In this document: piece by piece, positions 1 to 8,326 of the stretch
Numbering within the stretch: position 1 is the first letter of the stretch
Layout: every line of letters begins with the position of its first letter
Assembly (NCBI GenBank): GCA_029879825.1
Contig: JAOUPL010000025.1
Coordinates: 1 to 14,132 of the forward strand
Direction of reading: 5' to 3'
DNA: 14,132 nucleotides
From: Candidatus Bathyarchaeota archaeon
GTDB taxonomy: Archaea > Thermoproteota > Bathyarchaeia > Bathyarchaeales > Bathyarchaeaceae
Notes under the pieces: generated by a model
Seen by the model: only the letters and a program-made list of their open reading frames with translations
The model's database searches: none
Told to the model about the DNA's origin: nothing
Translations under genes and position numbers: made by a program

Positions 1-141
1 GTCGGTCCAGCAGTCTCTGCAGATCGGGAGACGTCTGCCCCTAAAGTAGATGTAGACCTCAATGTCTGTGCTTCTGCATTCTCCGTTCCAGGGGTTTCTA
101 CATTTTTCAATTGACCTATTTGGACGCGCGAGGAGTTTCAT
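1..141 (-). CDS. Partial small cysteine-rich protein, unknown function
   Basis: An open frame of 47 codons starts at an ATG (139-141) and runs off the left edge without a stop, so the C-terminus is missing. The visible part is basic and has four cysteines, C14, C22, C41 and C44, the last pair as PICRDCW. This CX7C plus CXXC spacing suggests a zinc-binding fold; that is inference from spacing, as I do not recognise the family. The middle (IEVYIYFRGRRLPI, residues 27-40) looks like a beta hairpin leading into the CXXC turn. No strong Shine-Dalgarno is seen before the ATG. It is transcribed away from the membrane-protein gene that starts near 358. It could be a chance frame, but the paired cysteines and ordinary composition favour a real gene. 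Confidence 0.5.
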   Translation of the reverse strand, partial: MKLLARPNRSIEKCRNPWNGECRSTDIEVYIYFRGRRLPICRDCWTD

Positions 142-320
142 GAAATCTCTAACCTTTTAGATAGTTCAGATGGAAGCGCATTTAAAACCCTCGACGCAAC
201 GACAACCCATAAAGCGGAGAGACAAAGGTGAAAGTGAAAGATACTGTTTACTATTAATCACAAAATGTAACCTGCAGCCTATTTTTCCACGTCTACCAGT
301 CAGTGTTCTAAAGTATAGCA

Positions 321-327
321 TTATAAA
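321..327 (+). promoter_or_regulatory. TATA-like box of the membrane-protein gene
   Basis: TTATAAA lies 31-37 bases before the ATG at 358. An archaeal TATA box here would start transcription near 348-351, giving a very short leader. This is inferred from spacing only. Confidence 0.35.
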
Positions 328-357
328 CATCGGTAACCGGAGGAATATGGGAAAATC

Positions 358-708
358 ATGAGATTCCCACCCACAAACAATCCTATCCCCACTTCTCCTA
401 TGGATGTCTACGTTATCCCAGTCGTATTTGCATTTACCTTCGTAATTGAGGGGGTTGGTCTTTGGTATTTACTAAAAATCCAAAATTTGAATCTAAAGAC
501 TAAGCTCATTCAATCCATCACTTTAGCTCTCTTCTTAAACTTGGTAACGTTTTTTCTTGGCAATTACATATTACTTCCTTTCCTGTCGCCCTATTCTGGG
601 ATTAGAATAGTTATCGATGTAAGCGCCTTTTTCCCCGTTGGATTGATTGTTGGTGTAAGTTTTTTCCTTGGTTTTTTGTACGGAAGAAGAAGAAGAAAAG
701 TCACATGA
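358..708 (+). CDS. Small three-helix membrane protein, unknown function
   Basis: This 116-residue protein has three hydrophobic stretches, about residues 17-39, 51-73 and 83-108, and ends in a basic tail (RRRRKVT) that by the positive-inside rule is probably cytoplasmic. No catalytic or binding motif is visible and I cannot name the family. The ATG at 358 is preferred. A TATA-like TTATAAA at 321-327 would place the transcript start near 350, giving a nearly leaderless mRNA. A second ATG at codon 15 (400) would still keep all three helices. A GGAGG at 339-343 lies 14 bases upstream of the start, rather far for a ribosome site. The gene stands alone between a minus-strand gene to its left and a minus-strand microprotein to its right. 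Confidence 0.6.
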   Translation: MRFPPTNNPIPTSPMDVYVIPVVFAFTFVIEGVGLWYLLKIQNLNLKTKLIQSITLALFLNLVTFFLGNYILLPFLSPYSGIRIVIDVSAFFPVGLIVGVSFFLGFLYGRRRRKVT

Positions 709-755
709 AAATTTGGAAGTTTAGTCTCTGTTAAACTTTGATAATTTTTGCACTC

Positions 756-884
756 TCATTCGATTTGTCTTTGGCGCCAAGCGTTGTAGGGACACTGTCT
801 CCAACAATAGGCGCTTCCTTTCAGGTGGCAGGTTTTGCACTCTGCCCTGTCGAAGGGTCTGGGTCTCCTAACCCTTCTTGCCAA
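756..884 (-). CDS. 42-residue cysteine-rich microprotein, unknown function
   Basis: A frame of 42 codons begins at TTG (882-884) and ends at TGA (756-758); the in-frame codon two positions upstream of the TTG is a stop, so the start cannot move. The product has a very basic N-terminus (ARRVRRPRPFDR) followed by C16-X2-C19, then C27-X3-C31 in YCWRQCPYNAW. Four cysteines in a 16-residue span suggest a small zinc or iron-sulfur knuckle; this is inference, and I do not recognise the family. A GAGGA (889-893) lies about 5-8 bases before the TTG. A TATA-like GATATATC at 919-926 is at the right distance for a short leader. It diverges from the Mth938-like gene and the two may share that palindromic box. 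Confidence 0.5.
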   Translation of the reverse strand: MARRVRRPRPFDRAECKTCHLKGSAYCWRQCPYNAWRQRQIE

Positions 885-918
885 ATTTCAGTCCTCAGAT
901 AGAAAAACGCTAATCTTT

Positions 919-926
919 GATATATC
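919..926. promoter_or_regulatory. Palindromic TATA box between divergent genes
   Basis: GATATATC reads the same on both strands and overlaps a second palindrome, ATATCGATAT (922-931). On the minus strand it predicts a start near 895, just ahead of the GAGGA and TTG of the 42-residue microprotein. On the plus strand it predicts a start near 948, upstream of the Mth938-like ATG at 1004. Confidence 0.4.
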
Positions 927-1003
927 GATATCCATCCTTCAAGTTATTAGTTCACGAAAGGCTAAAAAATGGTCAGTCCCATAAGTTTTATGAGAACTTT
1001 GAA

Positions 1004-1342
1004 ATGATTGACTCCTACGATTTTGGTCGAATCGTCATCAACGGGAAACGTTACAACACTGACTTGATAGTTTTTTCTGACAAGGTTACGGATGGTTGGT
1101 GGAGGAAGGAAGGCCACCGACTCCATGTTGAAGATTTAAAAGACGTTTTGGAAGTTAAGCCAGAAGTGCTTGTGGTGGGTACCGGCTACTCAGGACTAAT
1201 GAGGGTTCCGCCTGAGACTAGAAGATATGTTGAATCTGAGGGAATCGAATTCATAGCCCAGAAGACAACAGAAGCTTGTGAAACCTTCAACCACCTCGTT
1301 AAGTCTAGAAAAGTTGTGGCAGCTCTCCATTTAACCTGCTAA
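1004..1342 (+). CDS. Mth938/DUF498 domain protein (NDUFAF3-like fold)
   Basis: The 112-residue product matches my memory of the Mth938-like family throughout: an N-terminal MIDSYDFGRIVINGKRY strand pair, the WWRKEGH segment (residues 32-38), the glycine turn GTGYSG (59-64) after a hydrophobic strand, and the C-terminal VVAALHLTC. Archaeal members are around 110-130 residues; the family includes the mitochondrial complex I assembly factor NDUFAF3, but the archaeal role is not established. I chose ATG 1004 because the conserved domain begins exactly there. The frame stays open upstream to a TTG at 917, which would add 29 residues that look unlike the family. No clear Shine-Dalgarno precedes ATG 1004. 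The stop is TAA. Confidence 0.85.
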   Translation: MIDSYDFGRIVINGKRYNTDLIVFSDKVTDGWWRKEGHRLHVEDLKDVLEVKPEVLVVGTGYSGLMRVPPETRRYVESEGIEFIAQKTTEACETFNHLVKSRKVVAALHLTC

Positions 1343-1419
1343 AACGCGTGCCCAGGATTCTCGAATTGCTATTTCAAATTCATAACTTATTTTGAAAGTC
1401 AAATCATACTCGGAATCGG

Positions 1420-1984
1420 ATGAGAACAATTCAACTGGTGTGGCTTGTGACGCTAAAAGTTAAGGACATTATGGTCGGAGAAGTCATAACGATAGAAGCC
1501 AACGCAACCGTAAGAAAAGCCTACTGGAATCGTCACCGAAAGAGACATGCTGAAACGAGTTTTGGTTGCAGGCAGAGACCAACAGCGGCAGAAGTTGGAG
1601 AAATCATGTCGAAGCCTCTCTTGTTTATGGAATCTAAAAAAAAGAGATTGAAGACGCTGTAAAACCGATGTTCAAACATAAAATCAAAAATCTTTCCTTA
1701 GTTGAAAATGGAAGCCTCGTAGGTTTGATTAGCTTGACAGACCTCATTCGCTCCCCAGAAGTGACCGAATGGCTTGAGGAGTTTCCCTTGAAAGAGACGC
1801 CGAGGCGAATGAAGATGGTGATCGACGTGTACTTTGATCCCATGAGACGCTTACGCAAGAGGTGCCCCCCTCATAACACGGGGAGGTGTTTCGATAAGTT
1901 GCCAAGAACGCATGTATGTGGTGGTTGGAAGACGAATGTGCTGTTCTTAAGTTAACTAAGCAACTGTCAGAAATCGTGCAGTAG
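1420..1984 (+). pseudogene. CBS-domain protein, broken by deletion and frameshifts
   Basis: Pieces of one ancestral protein with a CBS pair occur in order but in different frames. First VKDIMVGEVITIEANATVRKA (frame of 1420). Then, after roughly 20 missing residues, TGIVTERDMLKRVLVAGRD in the frame of 1520. Then AEVGEIMSKPLLFM back in the first frame. Then IEDAVKPMFKHKIKNLSLV and GSLVGLISLTDLIRS in the frame of 1668, entered at an A8 run (1635-1642) that needs one more A. Last a cysteine-containing tail, CMWWLEDECAVLKLTKQLSE, in the frame of 1916, ending TAG 1982-1984. CBS pairs bind adenylate nucleotides and regulate partner proteins. At least four lesions, one an apparent internal deletion, argue for true decay over sequencing error. 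The ATG at 1420 is the likely old start. Confidence 0.8.
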
Positions 1985-2024
1985 TAGTCCGTATCTCCTT
2001 GCGCACGTCACTCAATATTGGGTA

Positions 2025-3236
2025 CTATGCTATTTTCTCCCTTGCTACTTTTCCCAGATTGACCAGCAAATCTCGTGTGTTTCTTATGTCCTCAAGATAT
2101 ACGAATTCGTCCACACCATGATAACACGTATCAGCTCTAATCGTTCCGTAACATACCACTGGAATCCCATTCTTAGCAAAAAAGCTTCCATCGTTTCCTC
2201 CCAGTTCTGCAGCGAAAGGTGGACTTTGGCCTATTGTTTTCTCTATGTTTTCCAAAACTGTTTGCACAAAGACCAAATCCTTTGATGTTTGGTAACCCTG
2301 TTGTTTGTTGGTGATCTCGAGTGATGCCTTACAACCGGTTTTCTCAACTGCCTCCTGGAAGAAGTCTCTCAATTCCTTTTCAGCTTGTTCTATGGGCTCT
2401 TCGGGTAGAAGTCTTCGGTCAAAGCGAACCTCGCATGTTCCCGGTATTACGTTTTCTTTTTCTCCTGCTTTGATCATTGTTACCGTATATCTCCCCCAAA
2501 CGAATTGTCTCGGAGCATCAGGCGGTGCATGCAGAATTGATTCTTTTTTCTCAACTGTTTTCTTGTAGGGTTCAAGGGCGGCGAGCATTTTCATGGCTTC
2601 TTCTATGGCGTTTTTTGCTTTGAAAGGGGATCCCGCGTGTCCTTGTTTTCCCTCAACGGTTATTTTTCCCCAGATGATGCCGCTTGCTCCCAGGTAAAGT
2701 CTTTCTGGACCAGTGTCAACGACTAGTGCTGCGTCGCCTCTTAATCCGTAGTCGCTTAGCACATAGTCTGCGCCATATCTTCCGCCGATTTCTTCATCTA
2801 CTCCTGCGATAAGTTTGAGGTTTATGTCTAGCTTTTCTTTTCTTAGTTGTCGCATGGCTCCAATGGCGGCTACGATACCTGATTTGTTGTCTGCGGTGCC
2901 CCTTCCGTAGGCTTTTCCGTCTTCAACTGTCAGCTTGAATGGGGGATACGTCCAATTAGGTCCAGGCGGAACAACGTCGAAATGTGATTCAAGAAGCAAA
3001 GTTATGTCTGAACCTGCATCTAGGGTTACGATAACGTTGGGACGCGAAAGCCCATCTTTGGCACCTTTTTCGCCATCGACTATTTCTACATCTAGAAAGT
3101 TTCGTTCTGCTTCTTCAACAATTAGCGATGCACATTTTTTGTATCCTTTCTTTGAAACTGATTCGGTGTCGATTTCAACCATCTTGGAAAGAAGATTAAT
3201 TTCAGACTCTAGTGAAATCAACGTGCATCCTCTCAT
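2025..3236 (-). CDS. M20 family metallopeptidase (ArgE/DapE/CPG2 type)
   Basis: A 403-residue zinc-dependent amidohydrolase or peptidase of clan MH, expected to be cytoplasmic since no signal peptide is seen. Metal-site motifs are complete: ESHFDVVP with H85 and D87, GRGTADNKSG with bridging D116, DEEIGG with catalytic E148 and metal ligand E149, D174 in VVDTGPE, and H373 in CYHGVDE. The inserted dimerisation domain carries GKQGHAG with H200. Length is normal for the family. The exact substrate (an N-acyl amino acid, succinyl-diaminopimelate or a dipeptide) cannot be read from sequence. ATG 3236 is used here. TTG at 3219-3221, five codons later, is preceded at good spacing by GAGAGGA and may be the true start. 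The stop is TAG. The gene is apparently monocistronic. Confidence 0.9.
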   Translation of the reverse strand: MRGCTLISLESEINLLSKMVEIDTESVSKKGYKKCASLIVEEAERNFLDVEIVDGEKGAKDGLSRPNVIVTLDAGSDITLLLESHFDVVPPGPNWTYPPFKLTVEDGKAYGRGTADNKSGIVAAIGAMRQLRKEKLDINLKLIAGVDEEIGGRYGADYVLSDYGLRGDAALVVDTGPERLYLGASGIIWGKITVEGKQGHAGSPFKAKNAIEEAMKMLAALEPYKKTVEKKESILHAPPDAPRQFVWGRYTVTMIKAGEKENVIPGTCEVRFDRRLLPEEPIEQAEKELRDFFQEAVEKTGCKASLEITNKQQGYQTSKDLVFVQTVLENIEKTIGQSPPFAAELGGNDGSFFAKNGIPVVCYGTIRADTCYHGVDEFVYLEDIRNTRDLLVNLGKVAREKIA

Positions 3237-3313
3237 TTCCTTTGTTTCCTACTGAGACTTAGCTTTTTTAACGTTTGCGCGCGCAGTGAGGCTGCGTATG
3301 CTATGGGTTCCAG

Positions 3314-3327
3314 CCTTTTAAAACCAA
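3314..3327 (-). promoter_or_regulatory. TATA-like promoter of the M20 peptidase gene
   Basis: On the minus strand the segment reads GGTTTTAAAAGG, a TATA-like core with purines upstream, about 80 bases before the ATG at 3236. Predicted start is near 3292, giving a leader of about 55-70 bases. Confidence 0.4.
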
Positions 3328-3482
3328 AGGATCTATGGACGAAATGTTGAAAATCACTTATGGCATTCGGCGACTGCACATCAGTGGAGAACCTTGTCTT
3401 CGGAATCAGGGTCCTCTACACACTCGTTGAATAATTCATGATGTAACTGAAAAGTGAATGCTTCTGAAACATGAAAGATCTT

Positions 3483-3701
3483 CTATTGGATCTCCACTTT
3501 TTTCCTTGGATTGCGGATAATTTTCTCTTTCATTATTTCAGCCGCATAAAAGGATAGTTCCTCGAATTGTTCATGGGTTAGAACTTGCTTTGCCTTTGCT
3601 AGAATTTCTAGGCATACGTCTTTGAAAACCAAGTCTGCGCATCCAAGCTTGGCGTCGTCGAGCAGTTCTTTGCACGCCAAGAGAAGAACCTCGTTCAACA
3701 T
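3483..3701 (-). CDS. Small helical protein, unknown function
   Basis: The 72-residue product is predicted from composition to be mostly alpha-helical, with three cysteines (C10, C21, C30) that sit about one turn-multiple apart in the first two helices and a basic tail (RNPRKKVEIQ). It has no membrane segment and no motif I recognise. The ATG at 3701 is preceded by GGTGAGGG, a good ribosome site, which supports this start. Upstream on the same strand is a TTTGGCGAT element (3802-3810) also found at both rRNA start regions. A possible 19-codon leader ORF (3721-3780) lies between. The stop is TAG. The same frame continues open for 34 codons past it, which I treat as chance. Confidence 0.6.
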   Translation of the reverse strand: MLNEVLLLACKELLDDAKLGCADLVFKDVCLEILAKAKQVLTHEQFEELSFYAAEIMKEKIIRNPRKKVEIQ

Positions 3702-3720
3702 CCCTCACCTGCATTTTAAC

Positions 3721-3780
3721 TTACCAAAGTCTTCGCCCATTATACTTTATGACCCACAAATCTATATCGAGCATAGACAT
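3721..3780 (-). CDS. Possible 19-residue leader peptide
   Basis: ATG at 3780 is preceded three bases upstream by GGAGGG (3784-3789) and encodes MSMLDIDLWVIKYNGRRLW, then TAA. A second in-frame ATG at 3774 has more usual spacing. It lies 19 bases before the start of the 72-residue gene and just after the predicted transcript start at about 3807. It could be a leader peptide coupled to the next gene, or a chance frame with a lucky ribosome site. Confidence 0.3.
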   Translation of the reverse strand: MSMLDIDLWVIKYNGRRLW

Positions 3781-3801
3781 TTTCCCTCCATTTACAACAT
3801 T

Positions 3802-3837
3802 ATCGCCAAACATGCGCCACCTCGAAATCTTAAGAAA
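3802..3837 (-). promoter_or_regulatory. Probable promoter with rRNA-like TTTGGCGAT element
   Basis: On the minus strand an AT-rich run ending in TTTCTTAAG (3829-3837) is followed by TTTGGCGAT (3802-3810). The latter is identical to the initiation-region element of both rRNA promoters in this window. Predicted start is about G3807, giving a 27-base leader to the possible leader ORF at 3780. The TATA part is weaker than in the rRNA promoters. Confidence 0.45.
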
Positions 3838-3905
3838 AAAACAAAACCATGAGTGTTTGTCTTTTCTTGGCACTTCAGAAAGCTTAATTAGGTTCGGGAG
3901 AAACA

Positions 3906-3945
3906 CTTATATTTGCAAGATCGCCGCAAGTGTCATTTTGGCGAT
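3906..3945 (+). promoter_or_regulatory. 16S rRNA promoter
   Basis: CTTATAT at 3906-3912 is an archaeal TATA box, followed after 24 bases by TTTGGCGAT (3937-3945), where transcription most likely starts near G3940. The 23S promoter has the same two elements at the same distance. The leader from here to about 4134 is non-coding. Confidence 0.7.
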
Positions 3946-4134
3946 ATGAATTGCAAAAGCCGTAACCTCGGCGGCTTCAACCCCGACGTTTAAGGCGTCT
4001 AACGCCCCTGAATGATGGGTTCGACCTCCGGTTGCGGCGACAAAGATGAGGACCTGAACCCTTTTAGGTCCGAGATGGGCTTGGCGCTAATCCCCAATTC
4101 CAGCCGGTTTTGCGGCTAAAACTCCAAACAGTAA
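3946..4134 (+). other. 16S transcribed leader with hairpins
   Basis: No gene is seen here. Several short perfect stems can form: AAGCCG 3957-3962 with CGGCTT 3972-3977, GACG 3985-3988 with CGTC 3996-3999, and GGACCT 4050-4055 with AGGTCC 4066-4071. The upstream arm of the 16S processing stem (4084-4107) is at its end. Confidence 0.6.
4084..4107 (+). repeat. 16S processing stem, upstream arm
   Basis: This arm pairs with 5646-5667. TCCAGCCGG (4099-4107) matches CCGGCTGGA (5646-5654) perfectly, and GCGCTAATCCCC (4084-4095) pairs with GGGGATAAGCGC with one mismatch. AAT at 4096-4098 is unpaired. It can be drawn as a bulge-helix-bulge: AAT bulge, CCCC/GGGG, then GAT bulge (5659-5661) on the other arm. 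The outer helix is somewhat distorted in that drawing. Confidence 0.75.
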
Positions 4135-5632
<1,498 letters not shown>

Positions 5633-5645
5633 ATGTCAGCGCAGG

Positions 5646-5667
5646 CCGGCTGGAGGGGGATAAGCGC
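5646..5667 (+). repeat. 16S processing stem, downstream arm
   Basis: CCGGCTGGA (5646-5654) and GGGGATAAGCGC (5656-5667) are complementary to the upstream arm at 4084-4107, bracketing the mature 16S. Such stems are substrates for the tRNA-splicing endonuclease in archaea. Confidence 0.75.
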
Positions 5668-5702
5668 ACAAGCCAACGACGTGACAGACTATGTTCTAAA
5701 TG

Positions 5703-5710
5703 TTTTTCCT
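5703..5710 (+). terminator. T-rich terminator after 16S
   Basis: TTTTTCCT, about 35 bases past the processing stem, is the first T-run downstream of 16S. Archaeal termination commonly uses such runs. On the minus strand the same intergenic region holds CTTTTTAA (about 5728-5735), suited to end the redox operon, so the region is probably a convergent terminator. Confidence 0.4.
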
Positions 5711-5790
5711 TACGAGTTTGTACTAAATTAAAAAGTATTTTATGTGCATGTGTTTGAAATGTATCAAAGTATTTGTTTCTTGACCTACTT

Positions 5791-6945
5791 CTATTTTGAG
5801 GATTCTTTCACGAGTTCAGCGATGCCTTTAACGCTTAATTCACCTTCTAACCCTTCGTCTTTTACTGCATCATCTAGCATCATCATGCAGCTTGGGCAAG
5901 CCACAACCAAGATCTCGGCGCCAGTTTCGTGGGCCTCTCTAACTCTAATTCTGCTGGGATTTTCCTCTGATCCTCCCAGGAGGTCTGTAACAAAGTTTCC
6001 GCTTCCGCCGCCGCAGCAGAAAGAATTTTCTTTGGTTCTTTCCATTTCTGTGAGTTTGATTCCCGGGATGCTTTTCAGAATCTCTCTGGGGATATCGTAG
6101 ATGCCGTTGTATCTGCCGAGAAAACAGGGATCGTGGTAGGTAACCTTGGCCTTGAGTTCGGATAGCTCTATCTTGCCTTGTTGAATCATTTCCGATAGAA
6201 GTTGTGTGTAATGAAATACTTCAAAATCTCCAAATCTGGGATACTTGTTTTTCATGGAGTTGTATGCATGGGGTGAAAGGGTAACTACCTTTTTCACTTC
6301 AAGTTCTTTGAATTTCTGGACGTTCTTCTTAGCTAATTCTTGGAACAGCCCCATTTCACCAAGCATATATGCTTCGTTTCCATCGCAATCTTCTTCGGCG
6401 CCGAGGATTCCAAAGGACACTTCTGCCGCGTCTAATAACTCAGCGAAGCTCCTAGCCATTCTCTGTCCCCGTTCTTCGTAGGATCCAACGCATCCTACAT
6501 AGAGAAAGTATTCGTCGCCTGGTTTGTATCGCCTTATTCCTTCTGCCCATGCATCTCTCTTACTTCTCGCTGTTCCCCACGGGTTTCCATGTTTGCTGAT
6601 ATTGTTCAGGAAGTCTCTGATATGTGGTAGTGCCAAGCCTTTCTCAACCATATCGCTCCTTGCCGATACGATCCAGTCAACGATGTCATCGCTAAATCCC
6701 ATTGGACATTGCTCAACGCAGTTTCTGCATGTTGCACACGAAAATACAATTTCTGCAAAATGTTCTGACCATTCGATTTCTTTCTTTAGCCATGCCCATA
6801 TGAGCCACAATCTCCCACCTGTGGAATATGTTTCAAGTCGGAATCTACTGTAAGACGGGCAGTTAAAGTCTGTGAAATCGCTTGGGAACTTGCAGTAGCC
6901 GCATCTAAAGCACCTGTGTATTTGCTTAGCGTAGGCTTGCATCAT
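5791..6945 (-). CDS. HdrD-like iron-sulfur protein with CCG domains
   Basis: The 384-residue protein has an N-terminal pair of [4Fe-4S] motifs, C12-C15-C18 with C29-P and C70-C73-C76 with C80-P, then two cysteine-rich CCG domains. The second CCG domain is complete: C274, C310-C311 and C350-X2-C353. The first is reduced: C152 and EEDCDGN (C187), with SPHAYN in place of the last CXXC. This is the HdrD/GlpC/LldE layout, in which intact CCG domains bind a non-cubane [4Fe-4S] centre that reduces heterodisulfides or passes electrons to quinone-like carriers. The ATG overlaps the TGA of the GlcD-type gene (ATGA, 6942-6945), with GGAGG four bases upstream, so translation is probably coupled. The stop is TAG. 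It is soluble as far as the sequence shows. The electron partner is not determined. Confidence 0.88.
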   Translation of the reverse strand: MMQAYAKQIHRCFRCGYCKFPSDFTDFNCPSYSRFRLETYSTGGRLWLIWAWLKKEIEWSEHFAEIVFSCATCRNCVEQCPMGFSDDIVDWIVSARSDMVEKGLALPHIRDFLNNISKHGNPWGTARSKRDAWAEGIRRYKPGDEYFLYVGCVGSYEERGQRMARSFAELLDAAEVSFGILGAEEDCDGNEAYMLGEMGLFQELAKKNVQKFKELEVKKVVTLSPHAYNSMKNKYPRFGDFEVFHYTQLLSEMIQQGKIELSELKAKVTYHDPCFLGRYNGIYDIPREILKSIPGIKLTEMERTKENSFCCGGGSGNFVTDLLGGSEENPSRIRVREAHETGAEILVVACPSCMMMLDDAVKDEGLEGELSVKGIAELVKESSK

Positions 6946-8321
6946 TCCGCCTCCCAGTTTCCAGGATTCATGATTCCATTGGGGTCCAGAAGCTTTTTTA
7001 TGCGCTTCATAAGCTCAAGCGTATTCTTGTCCATTCTCTCCATAACCATTTTCTGTGCAGGGACTTCAGGTTTCCAAGGAACTCCTCCTATATCCAAGCT
7101 AGCTACGTTTGAGTCGTGTAATGCTTTCTTCGTTGTCTCTATGTTATCTGGGTCTGCGCGATTGAATGGATATCCGAAGGCGAACATCATGCAGTGGCTT
7201 CTTCCGATAACTCGCCCCGTCATACCATAAGTGATCCCGTATTTGGAAGATAATTCAAGGAGTCTCTTGAAAGCTTCTGGGAATTTTTCAACTGGAATGA
7301 TGGGTCCGCAATATTCAAATCCGCCGCCCTTCATTACATCGGCGAATCTTGTTGTGCCAGTCGTAGGCATCTCCAAAAGAGGCAGCTTTATATCTGGTGT
7401 CAGCATCATAAACCCGCCTTCTCTGCTATCGATATGAGTGCGGACTGCATCCCAAATCATTCTCCTCTTGAACTCGAGTTCCTCTTCGGAATCTCCAGTA
7501 ATACAAATCCCTATCATTATGATGTCTTTGAACACGGGTGGGTACGGTTGAGCACCAATGAATATGTCTTCTGTCATCTCTGTGTGGGTAACTCTGTGTA
7601 TTACATCTGGAACTAGGTTTGGATCTTCCACCAAAAACATCTCAATGTCTCGCATCTTTTTCCTTGGATAAAGGCTAAGACCCAACTTTGTAATGATTCC
7701 TGTTGTGCCGAACCATCCTAAAAAGAGCCCAGCTAGATAGGGCAACGGCGCCACTGAAAACCAGTAGGGACCCACTGAACACGAACCAATTTTGCATACT
7801 TCCCCTGTTGGCAATACAACTTCTAATCCGGTAACCATGCCAGAATTGAAGCCATATTGTTGAGTTAAGCGACCCTGACCATGTATTACTATATTTCCGA
7901 CGACTGTTGCTGAGGGTGGTGCATCGGGAATTGAGAATCTTAGGCTAGGATGATTTCTCTCTAGGTAAGCTTTCAGCTTGCCTGTCGTGACACCGGCTTC
8001 TAGAACAACGTATCTACTCTTTTCGTTTACCTCCAGCACTCTGTCCATTCTTTTCAGGTCCAGCGCAATACCGCCCCGATGAGGGATGATTAAGCCAGAT
8101 AAGCTCAATGAGCCCCCCACTGGAACTATTGGTATTTTCTCCTCGTTCGCAAGCTTGACTATTTTTTGTACCTCCTCTGCTGTCTTCGGCATGACCACGT
8201 AGTCTGGTTCGTGGGGTTCCATCATCCCTGGATCTTGAGAATAGATGTAGAGCTCTTCTTTCCTGTTCGAAACGTACTGTTCGCCCACTATTTCAGCCAG
8301 AGATTTGTGTATCCTAATCAT
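6942..8321 (-). CDS. GlcD-type FAD-linked oxidase (2-hydroxyacid dehydrogenase-like)
   Basis: With the start at ATG 8321 the protein has 459 residues, normal for GlcD/D-lactate dehydrogenase-type enzymes. An FAD-binding PCMH domain covers about residues 38-220, including VPVGGSLSLSG (66-76) and the PDAPPSATVVGNIVIHGQG segment (132-150) that contacts flavin in the family. The FAD-oxidase C domain ends in LLDPNGIMNPGNW (about 443-455), the family's closing signature. ATG 8321 is preferred because GGAAGTGA ends five bases upstream. An in-frame ATG at 8336 overlaps the preceding gene and lacks a spaced ribosome site, and an upstream extension to 8435 is a shadow of that gene. The enzyme probably oxidises a 2-hydroxyacid and hands electrons to its iron-sulfur neighbours. 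The substrate is unknown. Confidence 0.88.
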   Translation of the reverse strand: MIRIHKSLAEIVGEQYVSNRKEELYIYSQDPGMMEPHEPDYVVMPKTAEEVQKIVKLANEEKIPIVPVGGSLSLSGLIIPHRGGIALDLKRMDRVLEVNEKSRYVVLEAGVTTGKLKAYLERNHPSLRFSIPDAPPSATVVGNIVIHGQGRLTQQYGFNSGMVTGLEVVLPTGEVCKIGSCSVGPYWFSVAPLPYLAGLFLGWFGTTGIITKLGLSLYPRKKMRDIEMFLVEDPNLVPDVIHRVTHTEMTEDIFIGAQPYPPVFKDIIMIGICITGDSEEELEFKRRMIWDAVRTHIDSREGGFMMLTPDIKLPLLEMPTTGTTRFADVMKGGGFEYCGPIIPVEKFPEAFKRLLELSSKYGITYGMTGRVIGRSHCMMFAFGYPFNRADPDNIETTKKALHDSNVASLDIGGVPWKPEVPAQKMVMERMDKNTLELMKRIKKLLDPNGIMNPGNWEAE

Positions 8322-8326
8322 ATCAG

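Noticed and set aside
170..361. 63-codon plus-strand frame overlapping the membrane-protein start by ATGA.
   Set aside because: No ribosome site, low-complexity basic and polar composition, no recognisable fold; it also covers the likely promoter of the next gene.
746..843. Direct repeat TTTTGCACTCT at 746-756 and 833-843.
   Set aside because: A single 11-base pair of copies, one inside the microprotein frame and one at its end, with no third copy; probably chance.
3381..3485. The 72-residue gene's frame continues 34 codons past its TAG (residues such as SEAFTFQLHHELFNECVEDPDSEDKVLH), suggesting amber read-through.
   Set aside because: TAG also ends the M20 peptidase, the HdrD-like gene and the zinc-ribbon gene here, so it is an ordinary stop in this genome. 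A 34-codon open stretch is common by chance.
3721..3906. 61-codon minus-strand frame ending before the 72-residue gene.
   Set aside because: Its start overlaps the 16S TATA box and its first part lies upstream of the predicted transcript start. Only the last 19 codons have a ribosome site.
4014..4071. Possible box C/D guide RNA or tRNA-like T-arm (GGGTTCGACC) in the 16S leader.
   Set aside because: The C'-like and D-like boxes are only a few bases apart, leaving no guide. The T-arm stem does not pair at the required positions and no acceptor stem closes it.
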